A stretch of 64,000 bases of DNA from Closterium sp. NIES-65 (taxonomy: Eukaryota > Streptophyta > Zygnematophyceae > Desmidiales > Closteriaceae): assembly GCA_948144175.1 (NCBI GenBank), contig CANXME010002000.1, forward strand, positions 372,001 through 436,000, written 5' to 3'. Positions 42,206 through 52,868 of the stretch are shown one piece after another; position 1 is the stretch's first letter, and every line of letters starts with the position of its first letter. The position numbers and the translations under genes are program-made. Under the pieces are notes generated by a model that was given only the letters and a program-made list of their open reading frames with translations, had not been told where the DNA came from and made no database searches.

Positions 42206-45200
42206 TCAAGAGGTAAGCAAGTGAGGTAGGACAGGTACAAGTCCCAGCTGAGTGCAGAAGCGCTGATGATCACAAGACGGAAGTGCCTTGGTGAAAACAT
42301 CAGCACTGTTGGCCTCAGAGGCCACGTACGCAAGTCGCAACTGACCACGCTGCTGCAGCTCACGAGCAAGAAAGTAACGGAGAGCAATGTGCTTCGTTCT
42401 GTGCTCCAAGCGCTGCTCTCGACACAAGGCCAGCATGGCCTTGTTGTCTACGTACAGCACTGGAGGAGAACGAGGCGGCTCTCCAAGGTCAGTCAGCAGG
42501 TAGGTGAGCCAGCGAAGCTCCTGTGCAGCCATGGCCCCCGCGTAGATCTCAGCCTCACAACTTGAGCCGAGAACAGAAGACGAGCGAGTAGCCCGCCAAG
42601 AGACAGAGCCAGAACCAAGACTGAAGGTGTACCCCTGCGACGACCGCTGCGTAGCCTGGTCGTCAGCCCAAGAAGCGTCCGCGTGGCCAGTGAGGACCAC
42701 TGGACTCCGCCCTCCAAGCACTAGCCCCATGCCTGACGTACTGCACAAGTAGCGCAACACCCTCTTCGCTGCAGCCATGTGATCTGGTCGGTGTCTCCCA
42801 GGAGCAACATAGCGTGCAAGAATGCTAAGAGGGTATGCAAGGTCAGGTCGTGTGCAGGTCATCAGGTACATGAGGCAGCCAACAAGCTCCGGGTACGGGC
42901 CACTCGACTCTACGGACTCATCCGAAGGCAGAGCTGAGAGCGAGTGGCGAGTAGCCAGAGGAGTGGCCTGAGGCGAGGAGTACGTGAAGCTGAAGCGCTG
43001 AAGGACCTGCTGCACCATGTGTGACTGAGTCAATGTAATGGTGCGGCGTGCTCTGTCCCGAGTGATCTGCAAGCCAAGGTAGCTGCGCAGTTCACCCAGG
43101 TCTGTGCACGTGTGTCTCTTCAGCAGCTCGGACTTCACGTAGGCGAGTCCAGCAGTGTCAGCAGTGGCAAAGACCAAGTCGTCGACGTACACGAGGATGT
43201 AGAACGGCGGCAGAGAAGTGTCGGTGCGCAGAAACAACGACGGGTCAGCAGTAGAGGGAGCAAACCCAAGAGCCGCTAGCGTAGTCCTCAGTGTGTCGTG
43301 CCACTCACGCGGTGCCTGGCGGAGACCGTAGACTGGCCGTCGGAGGCTCCACTGGGTGCCAGGAGGGAAAGTCCCAGTGAAGCCAGACGGACGGCGCAGC
43401 CAGATCTCCTCGTGCAGGCTGCCCTGCAAGAAAGCAGTGCTGAAGTCAAGAGAGTGAAGCTCGTAGTCGCGCTGAGCGGATATGTGCAGCAGCACCCGAA
43501 GAGTAGTCATCTTCGGGGTGGGAGAGAAGGTCTGAAAGTAGTCAACTCCCTGCCGCTGACTGAAGCCACGAGCCACGTACCGCGCCTTGAAGACAGGTGG
43601 AGAGCAGGCGGCCGCTTCACCCTGAAGATCCACATGCCACTGACGATGTTCGCCCCAGGAGGGGGAACCTCGTCAACGTAGGTGCCTGTGGACTTCCAGG
43701 AAGCCATCTCTGCATCCATAGCTGGCTGCCACTGAGAGGAGTAGGGACCCTCTACGGCCTCCGCGTAAGAACGCGGAGTCGGGATGTCTAGTGCATCCGG
43801 GTCTCCCTCAGGGGCAAGCAGTACAGACGCGAGATGAGGTGAAGCAGCTGCCAGACACTGGAACTCCTCCTGCCTGTCCTCAAGGACGTCCGTGCCAAGA
43901 GCACACTCACCCCCGACGGACGGAGGACAGACAGACGCTGACTCAGCAACAAGACTGGCAGCGTAGTCTAGACGACAGCGGGCAGCAAAGTCGACGAGCT
44001 CAGCGACAAGAGCAGACGCAGCAGTGGACTCAAAAGAGGGGTCAGTGATGACAGTAGCAAGGAGACGCGTGACAGTAGGACTGGCAGCACGAAGGGAGTC
44101 CGACTCCGGGTCGGCAAGCGCAGGAAGAGAGGACTCAGGAGGAGAAGGTAGAGGGGCACGCAGAGGAGCTGTGGACGGACGCAGAGACATCCGGTGCGTG
44201 CCAGGGACAGGAGGAGGACGCTGACGCGAACCGCAACCACTAGCGCGAGCAGTACGAACAGGCGACGCGGGACGAGACGCAGGCTCACGACGCTCAGCAA
44301 GACCTCCAGTAGGACCAGTGTAAGGAAAGGGAGCAGGCAGTGGGGAGGTAGGCTCCAACAGTGACTGCGACTGGACAGGCTGTGGACACTCTACAGGAGG
44401 AGAAAGACCAAGAACCTGCTGAAGGAGCGGAACGAAGTACGGCCGAGGCCGCGCGGCAACTCCAGACCCAGCAGGGACAGCACCAGCACCCTCAGCGGCA
44501 GCACCAGCGCCAACAACACCTCCAGCGGCAGGACCTCCAGCAGCACCAGCGGCAAGACCACCGCCAGGACAGACAGCAGTAGTCTCAGCACCAACACCCT
44601 CAGCAGCTCCAGCTCCAGTAGGACCCCCAGGCCCAGCAGCTCCGGGACCGGCGGCACCAGCACCCTCGGCGGTCGAAGAAGCTCCAGCTCCAGCAGTACG
44701 CCTCCAGCGGCGAGCAAACCACTCGCGAAGCTCCTGTGGAGAGAGGGGCTCCCGCCGAGACGGAGCACCAGGAGAGACCCTAGGCCCAGCACTGCCAGGC
44801 ACCACAAGGGGAGGTCCAGCAGTCGCAGGCTCCGCACCTCCAGGCTCAGCAGCTCCAGACGCAGCACCCCCAGACTCAGCACCCCCAGGCTCAGCAGCTC
44901 CAGACTCAGCACCCCCAAGCTCAGCAGCTCCAGACTCAGCACCCCTAGACTCAGTACCCGCAGGCTCAGCACCCCCAGCAGCAGCACCCCCAGGCTCAGT
45001 ACCCCCAGTAGCAGCACCTCCAGGCTCGGCACCCCCAGGCTCAGCACCCACGCGCACAACACCCCCAGAGTCAGCACCCCCAGGCTCAGCACCCGCAGCA
45101 GTACCAGAGTCACCAGCAACCTCGACCGGGTCAACTGCGTCTACCTGGGACACACCTGAGGGGGCAGGAACCTGAGGGGGGAGGGGGTCTACCGGGGTCG

Positions 45201-48132
45201 GAACCGGCACAAGGAAGTCCGGTGGCGGGGGGAGGGAAGGAGTGCGGTAGGGGAAGAGGCGGTAGAAGGGGACTGACTCGTCGAACGTGACGTCCTGGGA
45301 AGACAGAACACGACGAGAGGAGGGGTGGTAGAACTGCCACCCTGGAGCGTCAGGGGGGAAGCCAAGGAAGACACAGGGAGCAGCACGAGGGGACAGCTTG
45401 TTCGCAGACAAGTCGCGGACAAACGCCCGAGATCCCCAGACACGGAACGCAGACGCATCGCCGACCTTCCCCGTCCACAGCAAGACTGGGGACATCGCGG
45501 GCCGAGAGACCCTGGGGTGAAGGTTGAGCTGATGCGCCGCGTACCGAACTGCAAACGGCCACAGAAAATGGGGGGCAGCCGCATGCATCATGGACGTACG
45601 AGCGACATCCATGACCATGCCAATGCGGCGCTCAGCAATCCCATTTTGCTGTGGAGAGTCCGGAAGCGTAAAGGTCTGGCGGATCCCCCGTGCACGACAG
45701 TAGTCTCGTAGAAGGTGAGAGGAGAACTCCCCACCTCGGTCAGAGTGCAGACGCAGAACAGGAAAGGCAGAGGTGAAGCTCCTCCTGAGCTAGAGACGAG
45801 CCTCGCGGATCCAGTCGATCAGCACCGCAGTGACATCACCCTTGCTGCGCAAGGGGAAGACTGTGGTGTAACGCGAGTAGTCATCAACCACCAACAGGAA
45901 GTAGCGCTCGTGACCCTGCCCACGGACGCGGGCCGGGCCCCACACGTCCATGTGAAGTGTCTGCAGAGGAGCCTCTGTCGGGGGAAACTGGGAGGAGTGA
46001 GGAGCAGCCCTGAGGCGCCCCTCGACACAGGGGACACAGGAAGGTCCTGGTCCCGAAGGAAGGGGAGGGAGAGACCGGGGAAGACCTGAGACAAGGACAC
46101 GGGAAGCCATGCCCCGAAGACGGGGCAAGGAGGGGTGGCCAAGACGGTGGTGCCACAGAAGAGTCTCGTGAGACAGGAGGCGACACGAACAGGGGGCAGA
46201 CTCAGGGCCAGACCGGGACGCAGCAGCAAACACCTGACCTGACGCAGCTACCTGACCAGACGTAGGGACATGAGGAGACTCAGTGGTCAGGGTGTAGAGG
46301 CTCGACCCCGGCCGACGCGAGAACGTGGCTAGGTGGCGGCCTGTGCGTGCGTCCGTGCAGTGGGTCACCCGCTGACTCGCAGGAGTGAACTGGTGAACCC
46401 CCGCATCCTGCAGGTCTGCACCACTTACCAAGTTCGTCGAGAACGAGGGGAGGTACAGGCCAGACAGGGTGCCCGAGGGGGCAGCCGGACACGGGAGGAC
46501 AGTGGAAAAGTGAGAGAGGACAGGACCCCCAGAGGGGTCAGCCAGGGAGACTGCAACCGGCCGACCAAGCGGCGTGAGTGTGGTGCGGTCTCGAAAGAAG
46601 GAGCGAGAAGCTCCTGAGTCAAGAGTGAAAGTGAGGGAGGCCGAAGCCGACGTAGTACCTGAGAGCGCAGCCTCACCAGTACCTGAGAGCGCAAATGCAC
46701 TGGCACCTAGAGCAGACGCCTCACAAATACCTAGCGCAGCAGTACCAATGCCCGGGTCGGGCGGGAAACACCGGTAACAGTCACCCTCATCACTTATAGA
46801 CACAGCATACATGGCAGCAAGGATAGCATCAAAGTCTAGCTCAAAGCTCGCTACACCAGCCCTAGAAAGGTCCCCCCAGCGGGGGATCTCAGAAGCGTCA
46901 GGGAACTGCTGACGCCAGGCGTCCGTCAGGCGGCCAAAGCAGCGCATGGTGGCGTGGGCACCCCCACACTGCTCACCCGCGCGGTCGCCGCTGCGAAGAA
47001 CGTAGGTGCACGGGCCAAAGCCTCCACCATGCTGACTCTGCGTGTACCACTCACGGAGCTGCTAAGGCGTGAGGACGTCCCGAGCACGCTGCTGCTGCTG
47101 CTGCTGCTGCCGCGGACCACCACCAGAGCCGCTCCTTTGCGGAGCACTACCCCGACCAGCTCCACCGCCTCCGCCACCACCGCCTCCACCGCCGCCACCG
47201 CTACCGCCTCCGCTCCCACCGCCTCCACCGCCACTGGCGCCGCCACCACCACCACTCCCGTCACCACTCCCACTGCCACCCCCACTCCCTCTACCGCCTC
47301 CACTGCCACCTCCACCGCCCCCGCCAGCTCCACCCGCGCCCTTGCCCCTCTTGCCCTTGCCAGTGCGGCGTCTCCCGCTAGGGGCAGACGCCGCGCCGAC
47401 CGACTCAAGACCAAGCAGGTCGGCAGCAACAGCAGAGGCAACAGAGGGCAGCAGGGGGGAAGGAGAACACCCCTCAAAGATGGGGGTGCACGGGTCACCA
47501 CGAGAGGCTCCTACAGCGACTATACTCTTCTCCGCCGCTAGGAGGGCCTTCTCGAGGAGGTCGACGGTGAGGGTGGTGGGACAGACTGAGAGGAAGTGGT
47601 CCCTGACTACGCGAAGGGAGTCAGGGAGACGAGTGACTATGTAGTAGAGAGCGATGTACATGGGGGGGGGGTTCTTGGCGCAGAACTCAGTAGGAAGGGC
47701 GGCGCGGTAGCGAGTGTCACTAGTGCGAAGTTGCGTAATGAGATCAGCGACAGTAGGAAAGGCAGTGAGATCAGGAAAGAGGTACGGTAGCATGAGACGG
47801 CTCAGTGCAGCAGTGGCAGGGGAAGAGTAGCGCGCAACTACAGCGTCGTACAAGGTCTGAGCACTCTTGTACTGACTAAAGTGCGCGCGCTCAGTGGTGG
47901 GCAAGTGGCGACGCACAGCAAGACGTGCAGCAGCATCGCGGGTGGCCCACTGAGAGTGAACAGTGGGGTCAGCATCAGCAGCAGGAGCAGGAGAGGCGCC
48001 AGAGGTGAGGTCAAAGAGAGAAAGGCCGTCTGCCCTATCGCACTTTAAAAACAACTGCATGTCGTCGACCCAGACCTCAAAGTCAATGGCTCTGCCCTCA
48101 GCCTCAAAAGCTAGGACACTGGGGGTAGCCAT
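42206..48132 (-). pseudogene. S7 gag-pol (two nonsense codons, one frameshift)
   Basis: From ATG 48132: gag (MATPSVLAFEAEGRAIDFEV), poly-Gly tract (about 47130-47350), LREWY motif (47030-47060), Zn motif C-X13-C-X3-H-X4-C (about 46940-47012), protease LDSGAS (about 46610), integrase with H-H-C-C (CVPC) and core Asp (MDVWGP), Asp (HSDRGGEF), Glu (QQNGIAERR), GAEPG-type linker with LREWF, RPYFVPLLQQVLG (about 44420), RT with YVDD (about 43175) and RNase H ending HLLTS and TGA. Breaks: TAG at 47062-47064 in place of CAG before QLREWY, TAG at 45790-45792 in place of CAG (REARL-LRRSF), and a one-base loss near 43610 (VKRPP). Otherwise complete, with every catalytic residue present. Confidence 0.92.
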
Positions 48133-49260
48133 GACGACAGACTAGCAGTGCAAGCAGTGGGGAAAGGGCAAGCAGTAGCAGTAGGGCAGTGCTGTGCTCA
48201 CCAGACAGGGCAGGTCGGGCGACTCAGTAGTAGGGCGACTCGACGGCTGCAGGACGGCTCGGCCGCTGCGGGGCGGCTCGGCTGCGACTGGGCGGCTCGG
48301 CGGCTCCTGGGCGGCTCGGCTGCTCCCAGGCTGCTCGGCTGTTGCTGGGCGGCTCGGCGGCTCCGTGCGGCTCGGCTGCGCTGGTCGGCTCGGCTGCCGC
48401 CGGGCGGCTCGGCTGAGGCCGGGCGGCTCGGCTGCTGCGGGGCGGCTCGGTTGCGGCTGGGCGGCTCGGCTGCTGCTGGGCGGCTTGGTTGACTCCAGGC
48501 GGCTCGGTTGCTGCGGGGCGGCTCGGCTGCTGTAGGGGCCGTGTAGATAGAGCGGCTGGGCCGCGAGGGTAGGGCGGCGGGTGGGGCCGCGAAGGTAGGG
48601 CGGCGGTTGGCCGCAAGTAGGGCGGCGTATGGGCCGCAGGTAGGGCGGCGGGACGGCCGCAGGTAAGGCGGCGGGTGGGCCGCAGGAAGGGCGGTGCAGG
48701 GCCGCAAGTAGGGCGGCGGTAGGGCCGCAGATAGAGCGGCGGGGTCGCGATTGGGTGGCGGGGCCGCAGGGAGAGCGGCGGGGCCGCGACCGGGTGGCGG
48801 GGCCGCAACGGGGCGGCGGGGCCGCGACTGGGTGGCGGGGCCGCGACGGGGCGGCGAGGCCGCGACGGAGTGGCGGGGCCGCGACGGGGCGGCGGGGCCG
48901 CGAGGAAGAGGCGGCGGGGCCGCGAAGGGGCGGCGGGGCCGCGACGGAGAGGCGGGGCCGCGACGGAGCGGCGGGTCCGCGAGGAAGAGGCGGCGGGGCC
49001 GCGACTGGGTGGCGGGGCCGCGACGGGGCGGCGGGGCCGCGACGGAGTGGTGGGGCCGCGACTGGACGGCGGGGCCGCGAAGGAGTGGCGGGGCCGCTCG
49101 AAGGGTTGGCGGGGCCGCTAGGAAGGGCGGCGGGGCCGCGTCTGAAGGGCGGCGGGGCCGTGAGAAGGGCAGCGGGGCCGCGAGGGGAAGGGCGACTCGG
49201 GGGGTCGCTAAGAAAAAAGATCGCGCGCCTCGGGGCGCGCTTCGGTGGGCCCTAGGCAAA
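48133..49260 (-). repeat. S7 leader with GC-rich tandem repeats
   Basis: Two blocks as in S2: units GGCGGGGCCGCGAC (about 48690-49190, near the primer site) and units of about 20 bp with GGGCGGCTCGGCTGC (about 48240-48530, near gag). The box GGTGGGCCCTA is at 49244-49254. The long frames on both strands here are repeat artefacts. Confidence 0.8.
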
Positions 49261-49288
49261 GTTCCCACAGGGAACCCGCTCTATACCA
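49261..49288 (-). promoter_or_regulatory. S7 primer site and hairpin
   Basis: The minus strand reads TGGTATAGAGCG (49277-49288), then a hairpin with perfect 6-bp arms GTTCCC (49261-49266) and GGGAAC (49270-49275) and a 3-nt loop. Confidence 0.75.
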
Positions 49289-49415
49289 TGTGAAAGTAAG
49301 GAACAGGAATGAAATGACTAAGGAAAGATTGGGTACAAATATAACCCTAGAAACCTGTACCCCATATGTACTACCCCACTATAGCCTACAGCAACTATGT
49401 CATATCAATCTGACA
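49289..49415 (-). repeat. S7 5' LTR (127 bp)
   Basis: Minus strand TGTCAGATTG (49415) to TTTCACA (49289). It pairs with 41845-41971 and is followed outward by GGCGC (49416-49420). Confidence 0.88.
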
Positions 49416-50072
49416 GGCGCAACCAGCGGAATCTGCTGCCAAGTGTTGAAGGGGGGGGGTGGTTCATCGGATGATATGGCAGTTGTCGAGGAAGTGAGTT
49501 TTCCGCAGCGGTTTAGTATCCATTTTCATCACGTGATGGTGCGCGGTGCTACTCTTGCCAAAGAAGGTCGTACTATGATCGCGGAAGACGTCGAGGCTGA
49601 GCTTGCTCTATCAGCCGAGCATTGGGCCGGTGATCACTCTCGCTGTGCTCGACATGGCATTGTGCCTCGGTGCGTCGCTGATGGGTGGGGTCCAGAGAGT
49701 GCAGTGTATGAATACGGTGGAGCCACACATCTAGCCTTCAGGAGCTGGCTACGCAAACATTGTTCCGCAGACAAGATGCAACCGTTCATGCTTGGGGCGT
49801 CCAGCTGGCTGAACGAGTCATTTCATTTGGTGATTTGCAAATATGCACCGAAGAGGGTACATCTTCGGGGGAGTATGGAAGCATGGATTGCACTCTCAAT
49901 TCTACATTGGAACAACACCGTTGAGCGACTTGTCCTGAGACATATCATCCGGATCCGACGTGCGATTCGTGTGCGTCGTGGGAAGAAAGATCGCGTGCTT
50001 GGGCCAATGAACTGGCAATGGACGCAGGACATTTTTGCCGAGTGGTGCCGCGCATCCTCGCTGCCACGTTGA
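49416..50072 (+). pseudogene. DDE-type transposase-like gene, C-terminal part
   Basis: Frame ending at TGA 50072 resumes the gene cut by S7: DMAVVEEVSFPQRFSIHFHH, then HWAGDHSRC, YEYGGATHLAFRSWL, WLNESFHLVICKYAPKRVHL and SMEAWIALSILHWNNTVER. The acidic residue in NESFH, followed by KYAPKR and an Asn-rich helix, fits the last catalytic Glu region of the same transposase fold as the Asp-bearing part at 40480-40690. Before S7 the two parts were about 2.4 kb apart with probable introns between. A later exon cannot be excluded (acceptor-like GTGCAG at 50210). Confidence 0.6.
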
Positions 50073-50379
50073 CCCCATCTAATTGTTCATGGGTAAAGTA
50101 TTGTGTGTTTTTATTGTTGTGCGTTCTTTAGTGTAACGTGTTTACCAACAAGGCCATACGGGATTCAAGTGTCTAAATTCACGTTCAATATGTATCCATT
50201 CCTTGTGTGCAGGACCGGGTAACCCACCAGTGCGCAGACCATTTATGTCGCCCCGAAAAAAGCTTCGGAGCCACCCAAACAGTTAGTATTTCAAGAGGTA
50301 CTGTTTACACAATCCACTGAGTTCCCTCATATGCTCATTGGGTCCTCTCGCTCATAGCCTACTAGCCTCCACTTCACTC
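50073..50379. other. 3' flank of the transposase-like gene
   Basis: AT-richer sequence without a recognised gene. A short stretch 50212-50290 between AG and GT could be a small exon, but nothing supports it further. Confidence 0.35.
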
Positions 50380-51545
50380 ACAAAATACCCACCGACCCAT
50401 ATGTTACTCACCAACTACTCGCCAGCTTACCCACCAACCTACCCACCAACCTACCTACCAACCTACCCACCAACCTACCTACCAACCTACCCACCAACCC
50501 ACCACAAGACCAACGACTCACCACAAGACCAACGACTCAGCACAAGTCCTACGACTCACCATGAGCCTAACGACCCGCCACAGGCTCCACAACTCACCAC
50601 GAGCCCAACGACCCACCACAAGCCCAACGACCCACCACAAGCCCAACGACCCACCACAAGCCCAACAACTCACCACAAGCCCAACGACTCACCACAAGCC
50701 CCACAACTCACCACGAGCCCAACGACTCACCACAGGCCCTACAACTCACCACAAGCCCAATGACTCATCATGAGCCCAACGACCCACCACAAGCCTCGCG
50801 ACTCACCACATCCCCAACGGTTCACCACGAGCCCAACGACTCACACAAGACCAACGACTCACCACAGGCCCTACAACTCACCACAAGCCCAATGACTCAC
50901 CAATGCGCCCAACGACCCACCACAAGCCCAACGACTCACCACAAGCCCTGCGACTCACCACGAGTCCTCCAACTCACCATGAGCCTAACGACCCACCACA
51001 AGCCCACGACCCACCACAAGCCCAACGAGCCACCACGAGCCCAACGACTCACCACAAGACCAACGACTCACCACAGGCCCTACAACTAACCACAAGCCCA
51101 ATGACTCATCATTAGCCCAACGACCCACCACAAGCCTCGCGACTCACCACATCCCCAGCGGTTCACCACGAGCCCAACGACTCACCACAAGACCAACGAC
51201 TCACCACGAGCCCAACGACTCTCCACCGGCCCTACAGCTCACCACAAGCCCAACGACTCACCACAAGCCCTACGACTCACCACGAGCCCAACGACTCACC
51301 ACAGGCCCTACAACTCACCACAAGCCCAACGAGTCACCACAAGCCCAACGACCCACCACAAGCCCAACGACCCACCACAAGCCCAACGACTCACCACAAG
51401 CCCTACGACTCACCACAAGTCCAACGACTCACCACAGGCCCTACAACTCACCACAAGCCCAACGACTCACCACAAGCCCTACGACCCACCACAAGCCTCA
51501 CGACTCACCACAAGCCCAATGGTTCACCACGAGCCCAACGACTCA
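50380..51545. repeat. 19-bp satellite
   Basis: About 1.15 kb of imperfect units AAGCCCAACGACTCACCAC, preceded by CCAACCTACCCA-type units (50410-50500). Three units make 57 bp, which explains the 19-residue period in the open frames. Not a gene. Confidence 0.9.
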
Positions 51546-51967
51546 CCATGTGCAAGCCTTGGCACATGTGCTCACACGTGCACACGTGCACAGCCTTGCA
51601 GAACGTCCACACCTTTGCACACGTGCACACACTTGTACAACAACTTTTACATGCACACCTACACACGCGTACCTTGCCCCACATGCCTGCGGGTGCAGCA
51701 TCCATCTACATCCCACGCATCCCATTTACTCCCACCCCTTCCATCCGCACCCCGTTGCACCCTACAGCAGCTATGCGTCAAGGAGTATACACCATGGGGG
51801 GTTCACTGGTTGCACGAACTTTGGGACCGCCACGCCCGAACGACATCCCGTCAAACCGCCACACTAAGCAAGGGCACCAAGCTCATACGTGACGATTGGG
51901 TTCATGGTAGACGCATGGTCTTCACCCTAATCCTCTAGTGCTCCTTGCTGCCTGACTCATACAACTC
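51546..51967. other. CA-rich spacer
   Basis: Contains many CACGTGCACA-type words (51560-51660). No gene or family recognised. It joins the S8 fragment at about 51968. Confidence 0.4.
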
Positions 51968-52868
51968 GAAGATGACCACTCTACGGGTTCTGCTGCACGT
52001 CGTTGCTCAGCGTGACTACGAGCTTCACTCTCTTGACTTCAGCACAGCTTTCTTGCAGGGCAGTCTACACGAGGAGATCTGGCTGCGCCGCCCTCCTGGC
52101 TTCACTGGGTCGTTCCCTCCTGGTACCCAGTGGAGCCTCCGCCGGCCGGTCTACGGTCTCCGCCAGGCGCCACGTGAGTGGCACGACACACTGAGGACTA
52201 CTCTTGCGGCACTTGGGTTCTCTCCTTCTACTGCTGACCCGTCGCTGTTTCTACGCACCGACACTTCGCTGCCACCGTTCTACATCCTCGTGTACGTCGA
52301 CGACTTGGTCTTTGCCATAGCTGACACTGTGTCTCTCGCCCACGTGAAGTCCGAGCTACAAAAGAGACACACGTGCACAGACCTGGGTGAACTACGCAGC
52401 TACCTTGGCTTGCAGATCACCCGGGACAGAGCACGCCGCACCATTACCCTGACTAAGTCACACATGGTGCAACAGGTCCTTCAGCGCTTCGGCTTCACCT
52501 GGTCCTCAGCACAGGCCACTCCTCTGGCTATAGGTCACTCGCTCTCAGCTCTGCCTTCGGATGAGTCCGTAGAGTCGAGTGGTCCTTACCCAGGTTGCCT
52601 CATGAACCTGATGACTTGCACTCGTCCTGACCTAGCATACCCTCTTGGCCTTCTGGCTCGCTACGTGGCTCTTCGTCGTCACCGAAAGGTGCACTGGGAT
52701 GCTACAAAGAGGGTATTGCGCTACTTGTGCAGTACATCAGGCATGGGACTCGTGCTTGGAGGAAGGAGCTCAGTTATTCTCACTGGGCACTCAGACGCTT
52801 CTTGGGTTGACGACCAGGCTACTTAGCGATCGTCACAGGGTTACACCTTCAGTCTTGGCTCTGATACC
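51968..52868 (+). pseudogene. Copia-S fragment S8: RT and part of RNase H
   Basis: Begins abruptly in RT at KMTTLRVLLH, runs through YVDD (52294) and RNase H to GYTFSLGS, and stops at the S9 LTR. One TAG at 52824-52826 replaces CAG (QAT-RSSQGY), and about three codons are missing at GPYP-GCL (52590). Very close to S4 in sequence. Both ends are lost. Confidence 0.85.

Larger units (their letters stand above)
41845..49415 (-). mobile_element. Copia-S copy S7, full-length, inserted in the transposase-like gene
   Basis: 7571 bp with two 127-bp LTRs, target duplication GGCGC, primer site, leader, gag-pol and polypurine tract. It is the only complete Copia-S in the window and defines the family: very short LTRs and a leader of over 1.1 kb. 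The LTRs differ at only a few sites. Confidence 0.92.

Noticed and set aside
49245..49420. Upstream start of the frame that ends at 50072
   Set aside because: The first part of that frame is S7 LTR and leader; only sequence after 49415 belongs to the transposase-like gene.
50338..51115. Pro/Thr/His-rich frames over the 19-bp satellite
   Set aside because: The 19-residue period is exactly three satellite units, so the open frames follow from the repeat.
5593..52826. TAG reassigned to glutamine, as in some ulvophyte algae
   Set aside because: S2 (about 960 codons), Copia-L (1399) and the main S5 frame (over 1000) have no internal TAG and code Gln by CAG/CAA. Two TAGs stand at Trp positions, and several pol frames end in TAG. 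Mutation is the simpler reading, so this is kept only as an alternative in the findings.
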